A stretch of 64,000 bases of DNA from Candidatus Amulumruptor caecigallinarius (GCA_023665605.1 JAMPDP010000001.1:383229-447228); one strand, 5' to 3'; shown: positions 45,618 through 54,148, counted from the stretch's first letter. A program made the numbers and translations. The notes: generated by a model not told the origin, from the letters alone.

Positions 45618-46655
45618 ATGAGTAGAAATTGGATAATTCGGCGGATTTGGCCGGTGGCGGCTCTGACGTGCTGCTGCCTGGCTTGCGGGCTTGCTGCTTG
45701 CGCTTCGTGTACACCCTTTGAGGGGGACAAGACTCACCCGGAGGCAGCGGCGGCAGCCGGCGGGACTTCCCCGGTGCTTGTAAGGGCTGATCGGGCTCTT
45801 GCGGGGTTCACGGGGATGGATGCTGCGCGGCAGGTGTCTGTGGCAGACTCGCTGCGACCGGCCATTGAGGCTATGGCGGCGGTGGGAATTCTCAACGGTG
45901 ACACATCGCGTGACATCTCCAATTATGTGGAGGGGCGTGCCTATGGGTTCTTTGAGCCTGCTGTGGAGGAGCGGCTGCAGTGTGGCGACTCGCTCTCGGC
46001 CGTGCTTGACAGTGTGCGTGCTCATCTCGCCGAGCTGCTCCCCGATGTGAAGTGGCCGAGGGTGTATGGCATTGTGTCACCCTATCGGCAAGCGATTGTC
46101 AACACTGACACGGTGTCGCTCGTGGCTCTCAACCATTATTTGGGGCCTGACTATGAAGCGTATTCCGGCTTTGACCCCTACACCCGCCGGCAGAAGAACG
46201 CGCGGCTACTGCCGTATCATTTCACGGAAGCGCTGCTGATGCGTGACTACCCTCAGCCGTTGGACTCTCTGAACGCCCGTCCGGCTGATGCCCTTGATGT
46301 GATGGTGCATGACGGGGCGGTGGCGGCAGCTATGATGCGGGTGATTCCGCAAGCAGAACTTACCGATGTGGGGGGATGGACACCGGCGGAGCTTGCATGG
46401 CTCCGTGAGCATGAGGCGGAGCTGATGGCCGAGCTGCGTGACTCCGGGCGGCTCCACTCAACGGACCCGTTGCTGAAGGCGCGTCTCGTTGAACCGGGAC
46501 CGGCCACCATGGCCTTCAGGCTGCATGCGCCGGGGCGTGCCGGGCGTTACCTGGGCCTGCGCATGGTGGAGCGTTATCTGGAGTCACATCCTGATGCCTC
46601 CATCGGCTCACTGCTTGCCGACCCCAAGCAGGTGTCGGTGACAGTGCAGGAATGA
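45618..46655 (+). CDS. GldB-like gliding-motility lipoprotein family protein
   Basis: This 345-residue protein has an N-terminal signal with several Cys (CCCLACGLAACASC), so lipid attachment is likely, though the exact Cys is unclear. The central part includes VSLVALNHYLGPDYEAYSGF and RLLPYHFTEALLMRDYP, which resemble GldB, a lipoprotein of the Bacteroidota gliding/T9SS machinery. In non-gliding gut Bacteroidales its relatives are kept without known motility. It is a single gene with a leaderless-type promoter. Confidence 0.7.
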   Translation: MSRNWIIRRIWPVAALTCCCLACGLAACASCTPFEGDKTHPEAAAAAGGTSPVLVRADRALAGFTGMDAARQVSVADSLRPAIEAMAAVGILNGDTSRDISNYVEGRAYGFFEPAVEERLQCGDSLSAVLDSVRAHLAELLPDVKWPRVYGIVSPYRQAIVNTDTVSLVALNHYLGPDYEAYSGFDPYTRRQKNARLLPYHFTEALLMRDYPQPLDSLNARPADALDVMVHDGAVAAAMMRVIPQAELTDVGGWTPAELAWLREHEAELMAELRDSGRLHSTDPLLKARLVEPGPATMAFRLHAPGRAGRYLGLRMVERYLESHPDASIGSLLADPKQVSVTVQE

Positions 46656-46726
46656 GCCCGGTGAGTAGTTTGCGACTTTTTTGGCGATTTTGTTGCAATA
46701 TGTTTGCGTGTTGAGGGATTTTTGCT

Positions 46727-46734
46727 TACATTTG
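46727..46734 (+). promoter_or_regulatory. Predicted -7 element of the aromatic amino-acid operon
   Basis: TACATTTG, with TTTG at 46703-46706 as a -33 element 20 bp upstream. The predicted transcript start is near 46741, which leaves a leader of about 230 nt before pheA. Confidence 0.7.
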
Positions 46735-46772
46735 TCGCCAACAAAGCCATCAAGGCAACCGTCTGCAACACG

Positions 46773-46829
46773 ATGAAGCGATTTAGCACATATTATTATT
46801 ACTCCTATTTTTATTTCGGCCAGAGATAA
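46773..46829 (+). CDS. Tyr/Phe-rich leader peptide of the aromatic operon
   Basis: This 18-codon frame encodes MKRFSTYYYYSYFYFGQR, with six Tyr and three Phe codons, half of all residues, clustered at 46782-46817. Such a run has no structural purpose and is diagnostic of attenuator leader peptides. The stop at 46827-46829 lies three bases before the first strand of the antiterminator. A ribosome that finishes would cover that strand, and one stalled at Tyr or Phe codons would leave it free. It lies about 30 nt into the predicted transcript. Confidence 0.88.
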   Translation: MKRFSTYYYYSYFYFGQR

Positions 46830-46832
46830 GAA

Positions 46833-46906
46833 CGGGATTTTATATATGTGTGTCCCCACGACAAGCAACAGCAGCGCTCCCGGCGCTCCAACAATATAAA
46901 ATCCCG
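46833..46906 (+). promoter_or_regulatory. Antiterminator stem of the Phe/Tyr attenuator
   Basis: CGGGATTTTATAT (46833-46845) and ATATAAAATCCCG (46894-46906) are a perfect 13-bp inverted repeat. The loop carries a further hairpin, AGCG/CGCT (about 46873-46887). The second strand is also the first strand of the terminator, so the two structures exclude each other. Confidence 0.88.
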
Positions 46907-46934
46907 CCCGTCAGGCTGACGGCACGGGATTTTT
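46898..46934 (+). terminator. Attenuator terminator of the Phe/Tyr operon
   Basis: AAAATCCCG (46898-46906) pairs with CGGGATTTT (46925-46933). Inside, CCGTCA and TGACGG close on a GGC loop. The stem ends in five T. It lies 39 bp before the pheA ATG. Confidence 0.88.
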
Positions 46935-46972
46935 CAGTTCAATCAAGTAATCTACACTCACAACGTCAATCA

Positions 46973-47875
46973 ATGGCAACCACAGAGAGCCAACAGCCAT
47001 CCGCGTCACCCACCTCCCCCACCCCGTCACCGCTGCGAGTGACCATCCAGGGCGTGCCGGGGTGTTACCATGACGCCGCCGCGCGGGGGTACTTCGCGGG
47101 CCGCGACATAGAGCCGGTGCCGTGCGACACGTTTGAGGATATGTTTGACCGTCTCGACCTTGACGCTTCGCTGGTGGGAGCGCTCGCCATAGAGAACACC
47201 ATAGCCGGTGCGCTTCTGGGCAACCATGAGCTGCTGCGCAAGAGCAACCAGCGGATTATCGGTGAGTATAAGATGCGCATCTCGCACACTCTGTGCGCCC
47301 TGCCGGGTCAGAGCATCGATGAGCTTAATGAGGTGAACTCCCACCCGATGGCCCTGCTGCAATGTGCGTCATGGCTTGACCGTCACCCCAACCTGCGCAA
47401 GGTAGAGAAGTTTGACACCGCCGGGTCGGCCAAGGAGATAGCCGAGAGAGGTCTGAGAGGGCACGGTGCTGTGTGCGGCGAGTATGCTGCGAAGCTCTAC
47501 GGGCTTGACATCCTTGCCTCCGGCATCGAGACGAACAAGCGCAACTTCACCCGCTTCCTCATCACCACCGACCCGCTGACGGCCCCCGAGCTGGCTCCAC
47601 GCCCCGAGGACACAGACAAGGCCTCGCTGGTGTTCACTCTCCCGCACTCCAAGGGGTCACTCTGCCACATCCTGACTATTCTCTCCTTCTACGACATCAA
47701 CCTGAGCAAGATTCAGTCGATGCCGGTGATAGGGCGCGAATGGGAATACCGCTTCTATGTGGATGTGACCTACACAAGCTATGTGCGTTACCGCCAGAGC
47801 ATAGAGGCTGTGCGCCCGTTGCTCAACGAACTCAAGATACTCGGAGAATACAAAGCCTGTCAGAATGAAATATAA
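46973..47875 (+). CDS. pheA: Prephenate dehydratase
   Basis: It converts prephenate to phenylpyruvate. It is 300 residues long. The catalytic half is at the N-terminus (VTIQGVPGCYHDAAARGYF, with GALAIENTIAGALLGN as the conserved active-site region). The conserved Thr-Arg-Phe lies in NFTRFLIT. A C-terminal ACT domain for Phe feedback is seen in SKGSLCHILTILSFYDINLSKIQS. There is no fused chorismate mutase; that activity is on the DAHP synthase gene downstream. ATG 46973 is preferred because the longer frame would run through the terminator. Confidence 0.95.
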   Translation: MATTESQQPSASPTSPTPSPLRVTIQGVPGCYHDAAARGYFAGRDIEPVPCDTFEDMFDRLDLDASLVGALAIENTIAGALLGNHELLRKSNQRIIGEYKMRISHTLCALPGQSIDELNEVNSHPMALLQCASWLDRHPNLRKVEKFDTAGSAKEIAERGLRGHGAVCGEYAAKLYGLDILASGIETNKRNFTRFLITTDPLTAPELAPRPEDTDKASLVFTLPHSKGSLCHILTILSFYDINLSKIQSMPVIGREWEYRFYVDVTYTSYVRYRQSIEAVRPLLNELKILGEYKACQNEI

Positions 47876-49040
47876 CGACATCGAGCCTGCTGACCGCGTC
47901 AGCCGCATCAAGGAATATTACTTCTCGCGCAAGCTCCGCGAGATAGCCGAGCTCCGTGCCAAGGGGGCAGACATCATCTCGCTCGGCATCGGTGGCCCGG
48001 ACCTGCCACCCGCTCCGGCAGTGGTGGACGCGCTGTGTGAGAGCGCACACCGGCCCGACACCCATTCATATCAGCCCTACGTGGGCATCCCCGAGCTTCG
48101 CCGCGCATATGCCGACTGGTATGAGCGTCACTATGGTGTGACCCTTGACGCTGACAAAGAAATTCAGCCGCTGATAGGCTCCAAGGAGGGTATTCTGCAT
48201 GTGTCGATGGCATTTCTGAATCCCGGCGACGGCGTGCTGGTGCCCAATCCCGGGTATCCCACCTATTCGAGCGTAAGCAATCTGGTGGGGGCAGACATCT
48301 ACACCTACGACCTCACCGAGGAGAATGGCTGGATGCCAGACTTCGATGCTCTGGAGGAGATGCCGCTTGAACTCATCAAGCTCATGTGGGTCAACTATCC
48401 GAATATGCCTACGGGCACTCCGGCAAGTCGCGAGCTCTTCGAGAAGCTGGTGGACTTCGGTGCACGTCACAACATAGTCATAGTGCATGACAATCCCTAC
48501 TCGTTTATACTGAACGACAAGCCTCTGAGCATCCTCTCCGTGCCCGGAGCCAAGGATATAGCCATAGAGTTTAACTCACTGAGCAAGAGCCATAACATGG
48601 CCGGATGGCGTATGGCCATGGTTGCCTCCAACCCCACGTTCATCTCATGGATTCTGAAGGTGAAGAGCAACATTGACTCCGGCCAGTTCCGCCCGATGAT
48701 GATGGCAGCCTGCGAGGCTCTGCATCTCCCCGACAGCTGGTATGCCGAGGTAAACCGCGTGTATGCCGGGCGTCGGCGCGTGGCCGAGCAGATAGCACTG
48801 GCCACGGGCAGCAGCTTTGATGCCGGTCAGCGAGGCCTGTTCCTGTGGTGCAAGGTGCCGGACAGCTTCGCCTCCGGAGAGGAGCTTGCCGACAAGCTGC
48901 TCTACGAGGCCAACGTGTTTGTGACTCCGGGCATCGTATTCGGCTCTCAGGGCAAGCGTTACTTCCGCATCTCCCTCTGCACTCCTGTGGCGACCATGGA
49001 GGAAGCCCTGCGGAGAGTTCAGTCAGTGATGCAGTCTTGA
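47865..49040 (+). CDS. PLP aminotransferase (class I/II), probably aromatic
   Basis: This 391-residue aminotransferase has the PLP lysine in NSLSKSHNMAGWR. Other family segments are SLGIGGPDLPP, PGYPTYSS and NYPNMPTGTPA. It begins 11 bp inside the pheA end. The operon suggests it makes Phe or Tyr from phenylpyruvate or hydroxyphenylpyruvate, though a LL-diaminopimelate aminotransferase-like activity cannot be ruled out from sequence. Confidence 0.85.
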   Translation: MKYNDIEPADRVSRIKEYYFSRKLREIAELRAKGADIISLGIGGPDLPPAPAVVDALCESAHRPDTHSYQPYVGIPELRRAYADWYERHYGVTLDADKEIQPLIGSKEGILHVSMAFLNPGDGVLVPNPGYPTYSSVSNLVGADIYTYDLTEENGWMPDFDALEEMPLELIKLMWVNYPNMPTGTPASRELFEKLVDFGARHNIVIVHDNPYSFILNDKPLSILSVPGAKDIAIEFNSLSKSHNMAGWRMAMVASNPTFISWILKVKSNIDSGQFRPMMMAACEALHLPDSWYAEVNRVYAGRRRVAEQIALATGSSFDAGQRGLFLWCKVPDSFASGEELADKLLYEANVFVTPGIVFGSQGKRYFRISLCTPVATMEEALRRVQSVMQS

Positions 49041-49050
49041 GCCACCACAC

Positions 49051-49087
49051 CCCTTTGTTTAGATACCCCCCCCCCTTTGTTTAGATA
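49051..49087. repeat. C10 tract between two imperfect direct repeats
   Basis: CCCCTTTGTTTAGATA (49051-49066) is repeated as CCCCTTTGTTAGATA (49073-49087), and a run of ten C (49067-49076) joins them. It lies between the aminotransferase and DAHP synthase genes of the same operon. It looks like slippage duplication. Confidence 0.8.
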
Positions 49088-49131
49088 ACTACCATCCCCC
49101 AAGACAATATCCTCAAGCTAAGAATAGAAAG

Positions 49132-50208
49132 ATGAAAGATCTCAAACCGATAGTAGACGGCGTAAAGCCGCTGATCATAGCCGGCCCGTGCAGTGCCGAG
49201 ACCGAGAAGCAAGTGATGGACACTGCCACCCAGCTCGCCGCGAACGGCATCAAGGTGTTTCGCGCAGGCATCTGGAAGCCTCGCACCAAGCCCGGAGGCT
49301 TCGAGGGCGTAGGCAAGGAGGGCCTCGCTTGGCTCCGCCGCGTCAAGGATGAGCTCGGTATGCTCGTCAGCACCGAGGTGGCTACCCGCCAGCACGTGAT
49401 TGAAGCTCTTGATGCGGGTATCGACCTGCTGTGGATTGGCGCGCGCACATCCGCCAACCCCTTTGCCATGCAGGAGATTGCCGACACCCTGGCCGAGGCT
49501 CAGGTGCCGGATATGCCCGTGCTTGTCAAGAACCCCGTGAACCCTGACCTGGAGCTCTGGATCGGAGCCCTGCAGCGCATCTACAACGCCGGTATCCGCC
49601 GTCTCGGTGCCATCCATCGCGGCTTCTCAGTGTATGGCAAGCACCTCTACCGCAATATGCCGCAGTGGCACATTCCCATCGAGCTGCGTCTGCGCTACCC
49701 CAACCTGCCCATCATCTGCGACCCCAGCCACATCGGTGGCAAGAGGGAGCTGATAGCCCCGCTGTCACAGCAGAGCATGAACATGGGTTTCGACGGTCTC
49801 ATCATCGAGAGCCACTGCGACCCTGACTGCGCCTGGAGCGATGCAGCACAGCAGGTGACTCCTGACACCCTGCAACTCATCCTCGACACCCTCGTCACCC
49901 CCACCACCCAGCAGACGACAGAGAGCCTTGCCGCCCTGCGCCAGCAGATAGACCGGATAGACAATGACCTGCTTGAGATTCTGAGCAAGCGTATGCGCGT
50001 GTCACGCGAGATAGGTCAATACAAGAAGGAACACTCCATGCCGGTGGTGCAGCCCGGTCGCTACAACGACATCATGGCCACCCGCGTAAAGGCCGGCACC
50101 GACATGGGTATCGGAGCTGACGCCATGCGTACCATCCTCCTTGCCATCCACGAGGAGTCAGTGCGCCAGCAGCTTGAAATCCTCAACAATAACCGCGCCA
50201 ACGCCTGA
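49132..50208 (+). CDS. Bifunctional DAHP synthase / chorismate mutase
   Basis: This 358-residue fusion catalyses both the first step of the shikimate pathway and the entry to Phe and Tyr. Residues 1 to about 255 are a type I-beta DAHP synthase with IAGPCSAE, KPRTKPGGFEGVG, IGARTSANP, RGFSVYGKH and DPSHIGGKRELI. Residues 265-358 are an AroQ-type chorismate mutase (LAALRQQIDRIDNDLLEILSKRM). Such fusions let the mutase domain mediate prephenate or Phe inhibition of the synthase. It is expressed under the Phe/Tyr attenuator. Confidence 0.94.
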   Translation: MKDLKPIVDGVKPLIIAGPCSAETEKQVMDTATQLAANGIKVFRAGIWKPRTKPGGFEGVGKEGLAWLRRVKDELGMLVSTEVATRQHVIEALDAGIDLLWIGARTSANPFAMQEIADTLAEAQVPDMPVLVKNPVNPDLELWIGALQRIYNAGIRRLGAIHRGFSVYGKHLYRNMPQWHIPIELRLRYPNLPIICDPSHIGGKRELIAPLSQQSMNMGFDGLIIESHCDPDCAWSDAAQQVTPDTLQLILDTLVTPTTQQTTESLAALRQQIDRIDNDLLEILSKRMRVSREIGQYKKEHSMPVVQPGRYNDIMATRVKAGTDMGIGADAMRTILLAIHEESVRQQLEILNNNRANA

Positions 50209-50246
50209 AGGCGTCCGGGTTCCCTTCCCGCAATACCACTTTCGCG

Positions 50247-51020
50247 ATGAAGATACTGATACTGGGTGCCGGCAAGATGGGCACCTTCTTCGCCGACCTG
50301 CTCTCACGCGACCATTCGGTGGCTGTGTATGACCCGGACCCTGAGCGGCTGCGGTTCACCTTCGGCGTGCAGCGCTTCGCCGACCTTGATGAGATTGATG
50401 CCTTCGCCCCTGACCTGGTAATCAATGCCGCCACGGTGAAGTACACGCTCGAGGCGTTCCGCCAGGTGCTCCCGCACCTCCCCTCGGGAGCTATCCTATC
50501 TGATATAGCGTCGGTTAAGACTGGACTCCCGGAGTTCTATGCCGAGTGCGGCCATCCGTTCGTAAGCACCCACCCGATGTTTGGCCCCACCTTTGCGTCA
50601 CTGAGCAATCTGGCTGACGAGAATGCCATTATCATCAAGGAGGGAGACCACTTAGGGCGCGTCTTCTTCCGCGACATCTATCAGCGTCTGAAGCTCCACA
50701 TCGAGGAGTACACCTTTGCCGAGCATGACGAGACCATAGCCTACTCGCTGAGCATACCCTTTGCGTCAACGCTGGTGTTCGGCTCCATCATGAAGCATCA
50801 GTCAGCCCCCGGCACCACCTTCAAGCGCCACCTTGCCATAGCTCGGGGACTGATGAGCGAAGATGACTTCCTGCTCAGTGAGATTCTCTTCAACCCCAAC
50901 ACCCCTGACCAGCTGCGCCGCATCAGCGAGCGCCTTGACCGGCTCCGCACCATAGTTGAGAAGCATGACTCGCGCGCCATGCAGGAATATCTCAACTCAG
51001 TGCGCGAAAACCTCAAGTAA
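50247..51020 (+). CDS. tyrA: Prephenate dehydrogenase
   Basis: This 257-residue NAD-dependent enzyme makes 4-hydroxyphenylpyruvate for Tyr synthesis. The dinucleotide fold begins ILILGAGKMGTFF. The prephenate-binding region contains HPMFGPTFA, with the catalytic His in STHPMFGP. There is no ACT or mutase domain. It starts 38 bp after the DAHP synthase-mutase gene and closes the operon. The repeat mosaic follows the stop. Confidence 0.92.
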   Translation: MKILILGAGKMGTFFADLLSRDHSVAVYDPDPERLRFTFGVQRFADLDEIDAFAPDLVINAATVKYTLEAFRQVLPHLPSGAILSDIASVKTGLPEFYAECGHPFVSTHPMFGPTFASLSNLADENAIIIKEGDHLGRVFFRDIYQRLKLHIEEYTFAEHDETIAYSLSIPFASTLVFGSIMKHQSAPGTTFKRHLAIARGLMSEDDFLLSEILFNPNTPDQLRRISERLDRLRTIVEKHDSRAMQEYLNSVRENLK

Positions 51021-51059
51021 CCGTCCGGCGTTGCAATGCAACTGAAGGCGGAGGAGATT

Positions 51060-51330
51060 TTGTAAATCGTGGGTGTCGCAAAACGGGTAATTTCCGTCAA
51101 TTTGTAGGGATGCACCGTGGTGCATCCGCTGATTTACAGACTGTTGCTCAGGATGCACCGCGGTGCATCCCTACAAGCCGATGGTTCTGCAACACCCTCA
51201 TTGGCTTTGCTGACTATGACCCCGGATGCCTGCGCTATTGCTTCGGCGTCCGGGGCTACGGTAAATCAGCGTCCTGCGGACGCTCTTGGGGGGGTACAAT
51301 ACTTTCCCCATTTGAGGATCTGCAACACCC
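51060..51330. repeat. REP-like palindromic mosaic, copy 6
   Basis: From left to right: TGTAAATCG with GGGTGTCGCAAAAC, then AATTTCCGTCAATTTGTAGG leading to module C (51107-51127), a second C palindrome with a CCGCGG centre (51151-51170), a CTACAAG exit, module A (51220-51255), module B (51269-51283) and tags TCTGCAACACCC at both sides. About 70 bp around module C are nearly identical to copy 4. It fills the gap between the convergent tyrA and rnfA. Confidence 0.85.
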
Positions 51331-51343
51331 CTTCCTTAGACTA

Positions 51344-51928
51344 TCAGGCGATTTTGAGGCCGGAGAAGCCCATGAAGGCCATGGCTAATAGGCCGGCGGT
51401 GACGAGAGCGATGGGCACGCCCTGCATGGCGCGTGGCATCCCTTCGGCGGTGTCGAGCTGCTCGCGGATGGCGGCGAAAATCACCAGGGCGAGTGTGAAG
51501 CCAAGGGCCGTGCTCACGGCAAATGTGATGGCCTGAGCGATGTTATAGCCGCTGCCGGCCACCATGATGGCCACGCCGAGCACGGCGCAGTTGGTGGTGA
51601 TGAGCGGGAGAAACACCCCGAGGGCAGCATAGAGAGCGGGCGACACTTTCTTGAGCACAATTTCAAGCATCTGCACCAGAGCGGCAATGACGAGGATGAA
51701 GGCGATGGTTTGCATGAACTCTACGCCTAACGGCACGAGCACCCACTGCTGCAACAGGTAAGTGACCGTGGTGGAGATGGCCATGACGAATGTCACCGCC
51801 ATACCCATGCCGGCTGCCTGACCAACATTGCGCGACACTCCCAAGAAGGGACAGATGCCCAGAAACTGCGCGAAGACGATGTTGTTGATGAATATCGCCG
51901 TAAGGATGATGGTGATGTAGGTCAGCAT
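51344..51928 (-). CDS. rnfA: Rnf complex subunit RnfA
   Basis: This 194-residue inner-membrane protein has six membrane segments. It is the usual size and includes NNIVFAQFLGICPFLGVSRN and LPLITTNCAVLGVAI, whose Cys residues ligate an Fe-S cluster across the membrane. It is the last gene of rnfBCDGEA. The Rnf complex couples ferredoxin oxidation and NAD+ reduction to Na+ or H+ export. It overlaps rnfE by seven bases. Confidence 0.95.
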   Translation of the reverse strand: MLTYITIILTAIFINNIVFAQFLGICPFLGVSRNVGQAAGMGMAVTFVMAISTTVTYLLQQWVLVPLGVEFMQTIAFILVIAALVQMLEIVLKKVSPALYAALGVFLPLITTNCAVLGVAIMVAGSGYNIAQAITFAVSTALGFTLALVIFAAIREQLDTAEGMPRAMQGVPIALVTAGLLAMAFMGFSGLKIA

Positions 51929-52515
51929 GAGCGGTGAGAGTGTAATTTGTTGAAGATGGCTATCATAAACCCGAGCACTATGAATGCTCCCGGCGCGAGC
52001 ACGAAGATAAGGGGAGCGTAACCGGCGGAGAACACCTGTGCGCCAAACACTGTGCCTCCACCCAAGAGCTCACGCACAGCTCCGAGGAGTGTCAGGGCTA
52101 ATGTGAAGCCGAGTCCGATGCCTATGCCGTCGCAGGCTGCCTCGCCTATTCCGTGGCGTGAAGCGAAGGCTTCGGCACGTCCGAGCAGGATGCAGTTAAC
52201 CACTATCAGCGGAAGAAAGATGCCGAGCATCGCGTCAAGTGCGGGCAGATAGGCCTGCATGAGCATCTGGAGCACAGTGACGAAAGTGGCGATTATCACA
52301 ATATAGGCGGGGATGCGGACTGTCGAGGGGACGTGGCGCGCCACTGCTGACACGGCAGCGTTGGAGCAGATGAGCACACCGGCGGTGGCGAGCCCCATGC
52401 TCATGCCTGTGAGGGCTGATGAGGTAGTGCCGAGTGTGGGGCACATGCCCAGAAGGAGTACGAAGGTGGGATTGTCGGTGACAATGCCGTTATATATGAT
52501 TTTCAGCGGATTCAT
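51922..52515 (-). CDS. rnfE: Rnf complex subunit RnfE
   Basis: This 197-residue partner of RnfA has six membrane segments and is related to it in sequence. It includes NPTFVLLLGMCPTLGTTSSA and LPLIVVNCILLGRAEAFAS. Its two conserved Cys regions complete the membrane Fe-S site. Confidence 0.95.
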   Translation of the reverse strand: MNPLKIIYNGIVTDNPTFVLLLGMCPTLGTTSSALTGMSMGLATAGVLICSNAAVSAVARHVPSTVRIPAYIVIIATFVTVLQMLMQAYLPALDAMLGIFLPLIVVNCILLGRAEAFASRHGIGEAACDGIGIGLGFTLALTLLGAVRELLGGGTVFGAQVFSAGYAPLIFVLAPGAFIVLGFMIAIFNKLHSHRSC

Positions 52516-52532
52516 ATCGGTAGGACAGGCTC

Positions 52533-53186
52533 TTAATGATTACGCTTGGAGGCTCCGGTGACGGCTTGGTGGTCCGGGGCATCGGAGGGCTCACCGGTGA
52601 GCTCGGCACGGTAACGCCCGTAAGCAACAGCGGCGCGTCTCACCGCTTGGAGGAATGCGCGTGAGCTGATGGTGGCGGCGGTGATGCCGTCCACTGTGCC
52701 ACCATCCTTGCTGACTGTGGGGCCGGCTCCGTCAGGCTTGATGCCGGAGATATCGCCGGGAGCACCGGGAGCGAACCATTCGGCCATGCGTGCTCCGAGT
52801 CCGGGCGTTTCTTTCTGACTCATCACCGAGAAGCCGCGCACTGAACCGTCGGCATTGAAGCCCATCATTACGTCAATCTCTCCCGAAAATCCGTCGAGGC
52901 TCCATGAGCTCACGGCGGCACCGACAAGGGAGTCGCCGTCAAATGCGGGATAGACGGTGACTGCTCGGGTGTCGCCGTCGAGAGTGATGGTGACGGCTTC
53001 GTCAGCCGGGGAGTTGGTGAACGGGGGTGCTACGGCGGCTATTGCCTCCGTGCGATGGAAGTCACGAGCCTTTGCGATTGGCTCGGCGGTGAGGGTGTAG
53101 ACTCCTCCGAGGAGAGCCCCGGAGAGTACGCAAATCAGCCCCAGAGCAAGCAGGGGTCGCTTCGGTGAGTCGGCATGACGGGTCAT
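52533..53186 (-). CDS. rnfG: Rnf complex subunit RnfG (FMN-binding)
   Basis: This 217-residue subunit has one N-terminal membrane helix and a periplasmic FMN domain. FMN is bound covalently through the Thr of DGITAATISSRA. The start ATG at 53186 overlaps the rnfD stop (ATGA). The longer frame upstream lies in rnfD and was not used. The C-terminal 25 residues are a hydrophilic tail. Confidence 0.93.
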   Translation of the reverse strand: MTRHADSPKRPLLALGLICVLSGALLGGVYTLTAEPIAKARDFHRTEAIAAVAPPFTNSPADEAVTITLDGDTRAVTVYPAFDGDSLVGAAVSSWSLDGFSGEIDVMMGFNADGSVRGFSVMSQKETPGLGARMAEWFAPGAPGDISGIKPDGAGPTVSKDGGTVDGITAATISSRAFLQAVRRAAVAYGRYRAELTGEPSDAPDHQAVTGASKRNH

Positions 53187-54142
53187 AACCTTGCGGCCCT
53201 CCCGGTGCCGAACCGCCTCGGGCGGCAGTAGCGGTTGATAAGCGGCGTGAAGCCGTTCATTATAAGTATGGCGAATGACATCCCTTCGGGGTAACTGCCC
53301 CAGTGGCGTATCACGATGGTGAGTGCGCCGATAGCCACGCCGTAGATTATCATGCCCCAATGTGTCAGGGGAGATGTGACATAGTCCGTGGCCATGAAAA
53401 TGGCCCCAAGCAACAGGCCGCCGCTGAGTACCTCCACAGCGGGATTTCCACCGATGGCCCACGACAGGAGTGCCGCAGTGGCAATGATGCTCACGGGGAT
53501 ATGCCATGAGATGATACGCATGGCCAACAGATAAAGAAGCCCAAGAATAAGGGCCAGCGAGCCGACCTCGCCCAGCGACCCTCCGGCAATACCGGTGGCC
53601 TTGTCCATTATATTAATGGCGTCAGGGGTGATGAGGCCGGATTTGAGTTGCGACAGGATGGTGGCTCCGGTGGCACCGTCGGGATAGAGGCCGCGATCCA
53701 CCATGGGGAGTGGCCATGTGGTCATCAGTGCGGGAAAGGAGAGCAGCAGGAACACGCGTCCCACCAAAGCAGGGTTGAAGATGTTGCACCCCAGCCCGCC
53801 GTAAGCCATCTTGCCGATGCCTATTGCTGCCACGCATCCGATGAGCACTGTCCACACCGGGAGGTTGGCGGGGAGGTTCATGGCCAGCAGGAGTCCGGTG
53901 AGCAGGGCACTACCGTTGGCTATGGTGGCAGGGCGGCGGAGCATGAAGCGGGTAATGGCCCACTCGGTGATGATGCAGCCGAGCACGGAGGTGACAGTGA
54001 CAATGGCCGCGCCAATACCGAAGACGTAGATGCCCACGGCAAGTGCGGGAATGAGGGCTACCGTCACCTGCCACATACAGAAGCTCACTGTACGTCCGCA
54101 GTGGAAGTGTGGCGAGGCCGATATGGTCAGCAATCGAGGCAT
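53183..54142 (-). CDS. rnfD: Rnf complex subunit RnfD
   Basis: This 319-residue polytopic subunit has nine or so membrane segments. The covalent FMN site is the Thr in DGATGATILSQLKSG. AYGGLGCNIFNPALVGR is a conserved loop. The C-terminus is short. It is separated from rnfC by about 396 bp carrying a MITE-like element, which is unusual for this operon. Confidence 0.94.
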   Translation of the reverse strand: MPRLLTISASPHFHCGRTVSFCMWQVTVALIPALAVGIYVFGIGAAIVTVTSVLGCIITEWAITRFMLRRPATIANGSALLTGLLLAMNLPANLPVWTVLIGCVAAIGIGKMAYGGLGCNIFNPALVGRVFLLLSFPALMTTWPLPMVDRGLYPDGATGATILSQLKSGLITPDAINIMDKATGIAGGSLGEVGSLALILGLLYLLAMRIISWHIPVSIIATAALLSWAIGGNPAVEVLSGGLLLGAIFMATDYVTSPLTHWGMIIYGVAIGALTIVIRHWGSYPEGMSFAILIMNGFTPLINRYCRPRRFGTGRAARL

Positions 54143-54148
54143 GGCGAC

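Noticed and set aside
49051..49087. CRISPR-like repeat
   Set aside because: Only two imperfect short units joined by a homopolymer. No array with regular spacers exists anywhere in the window.
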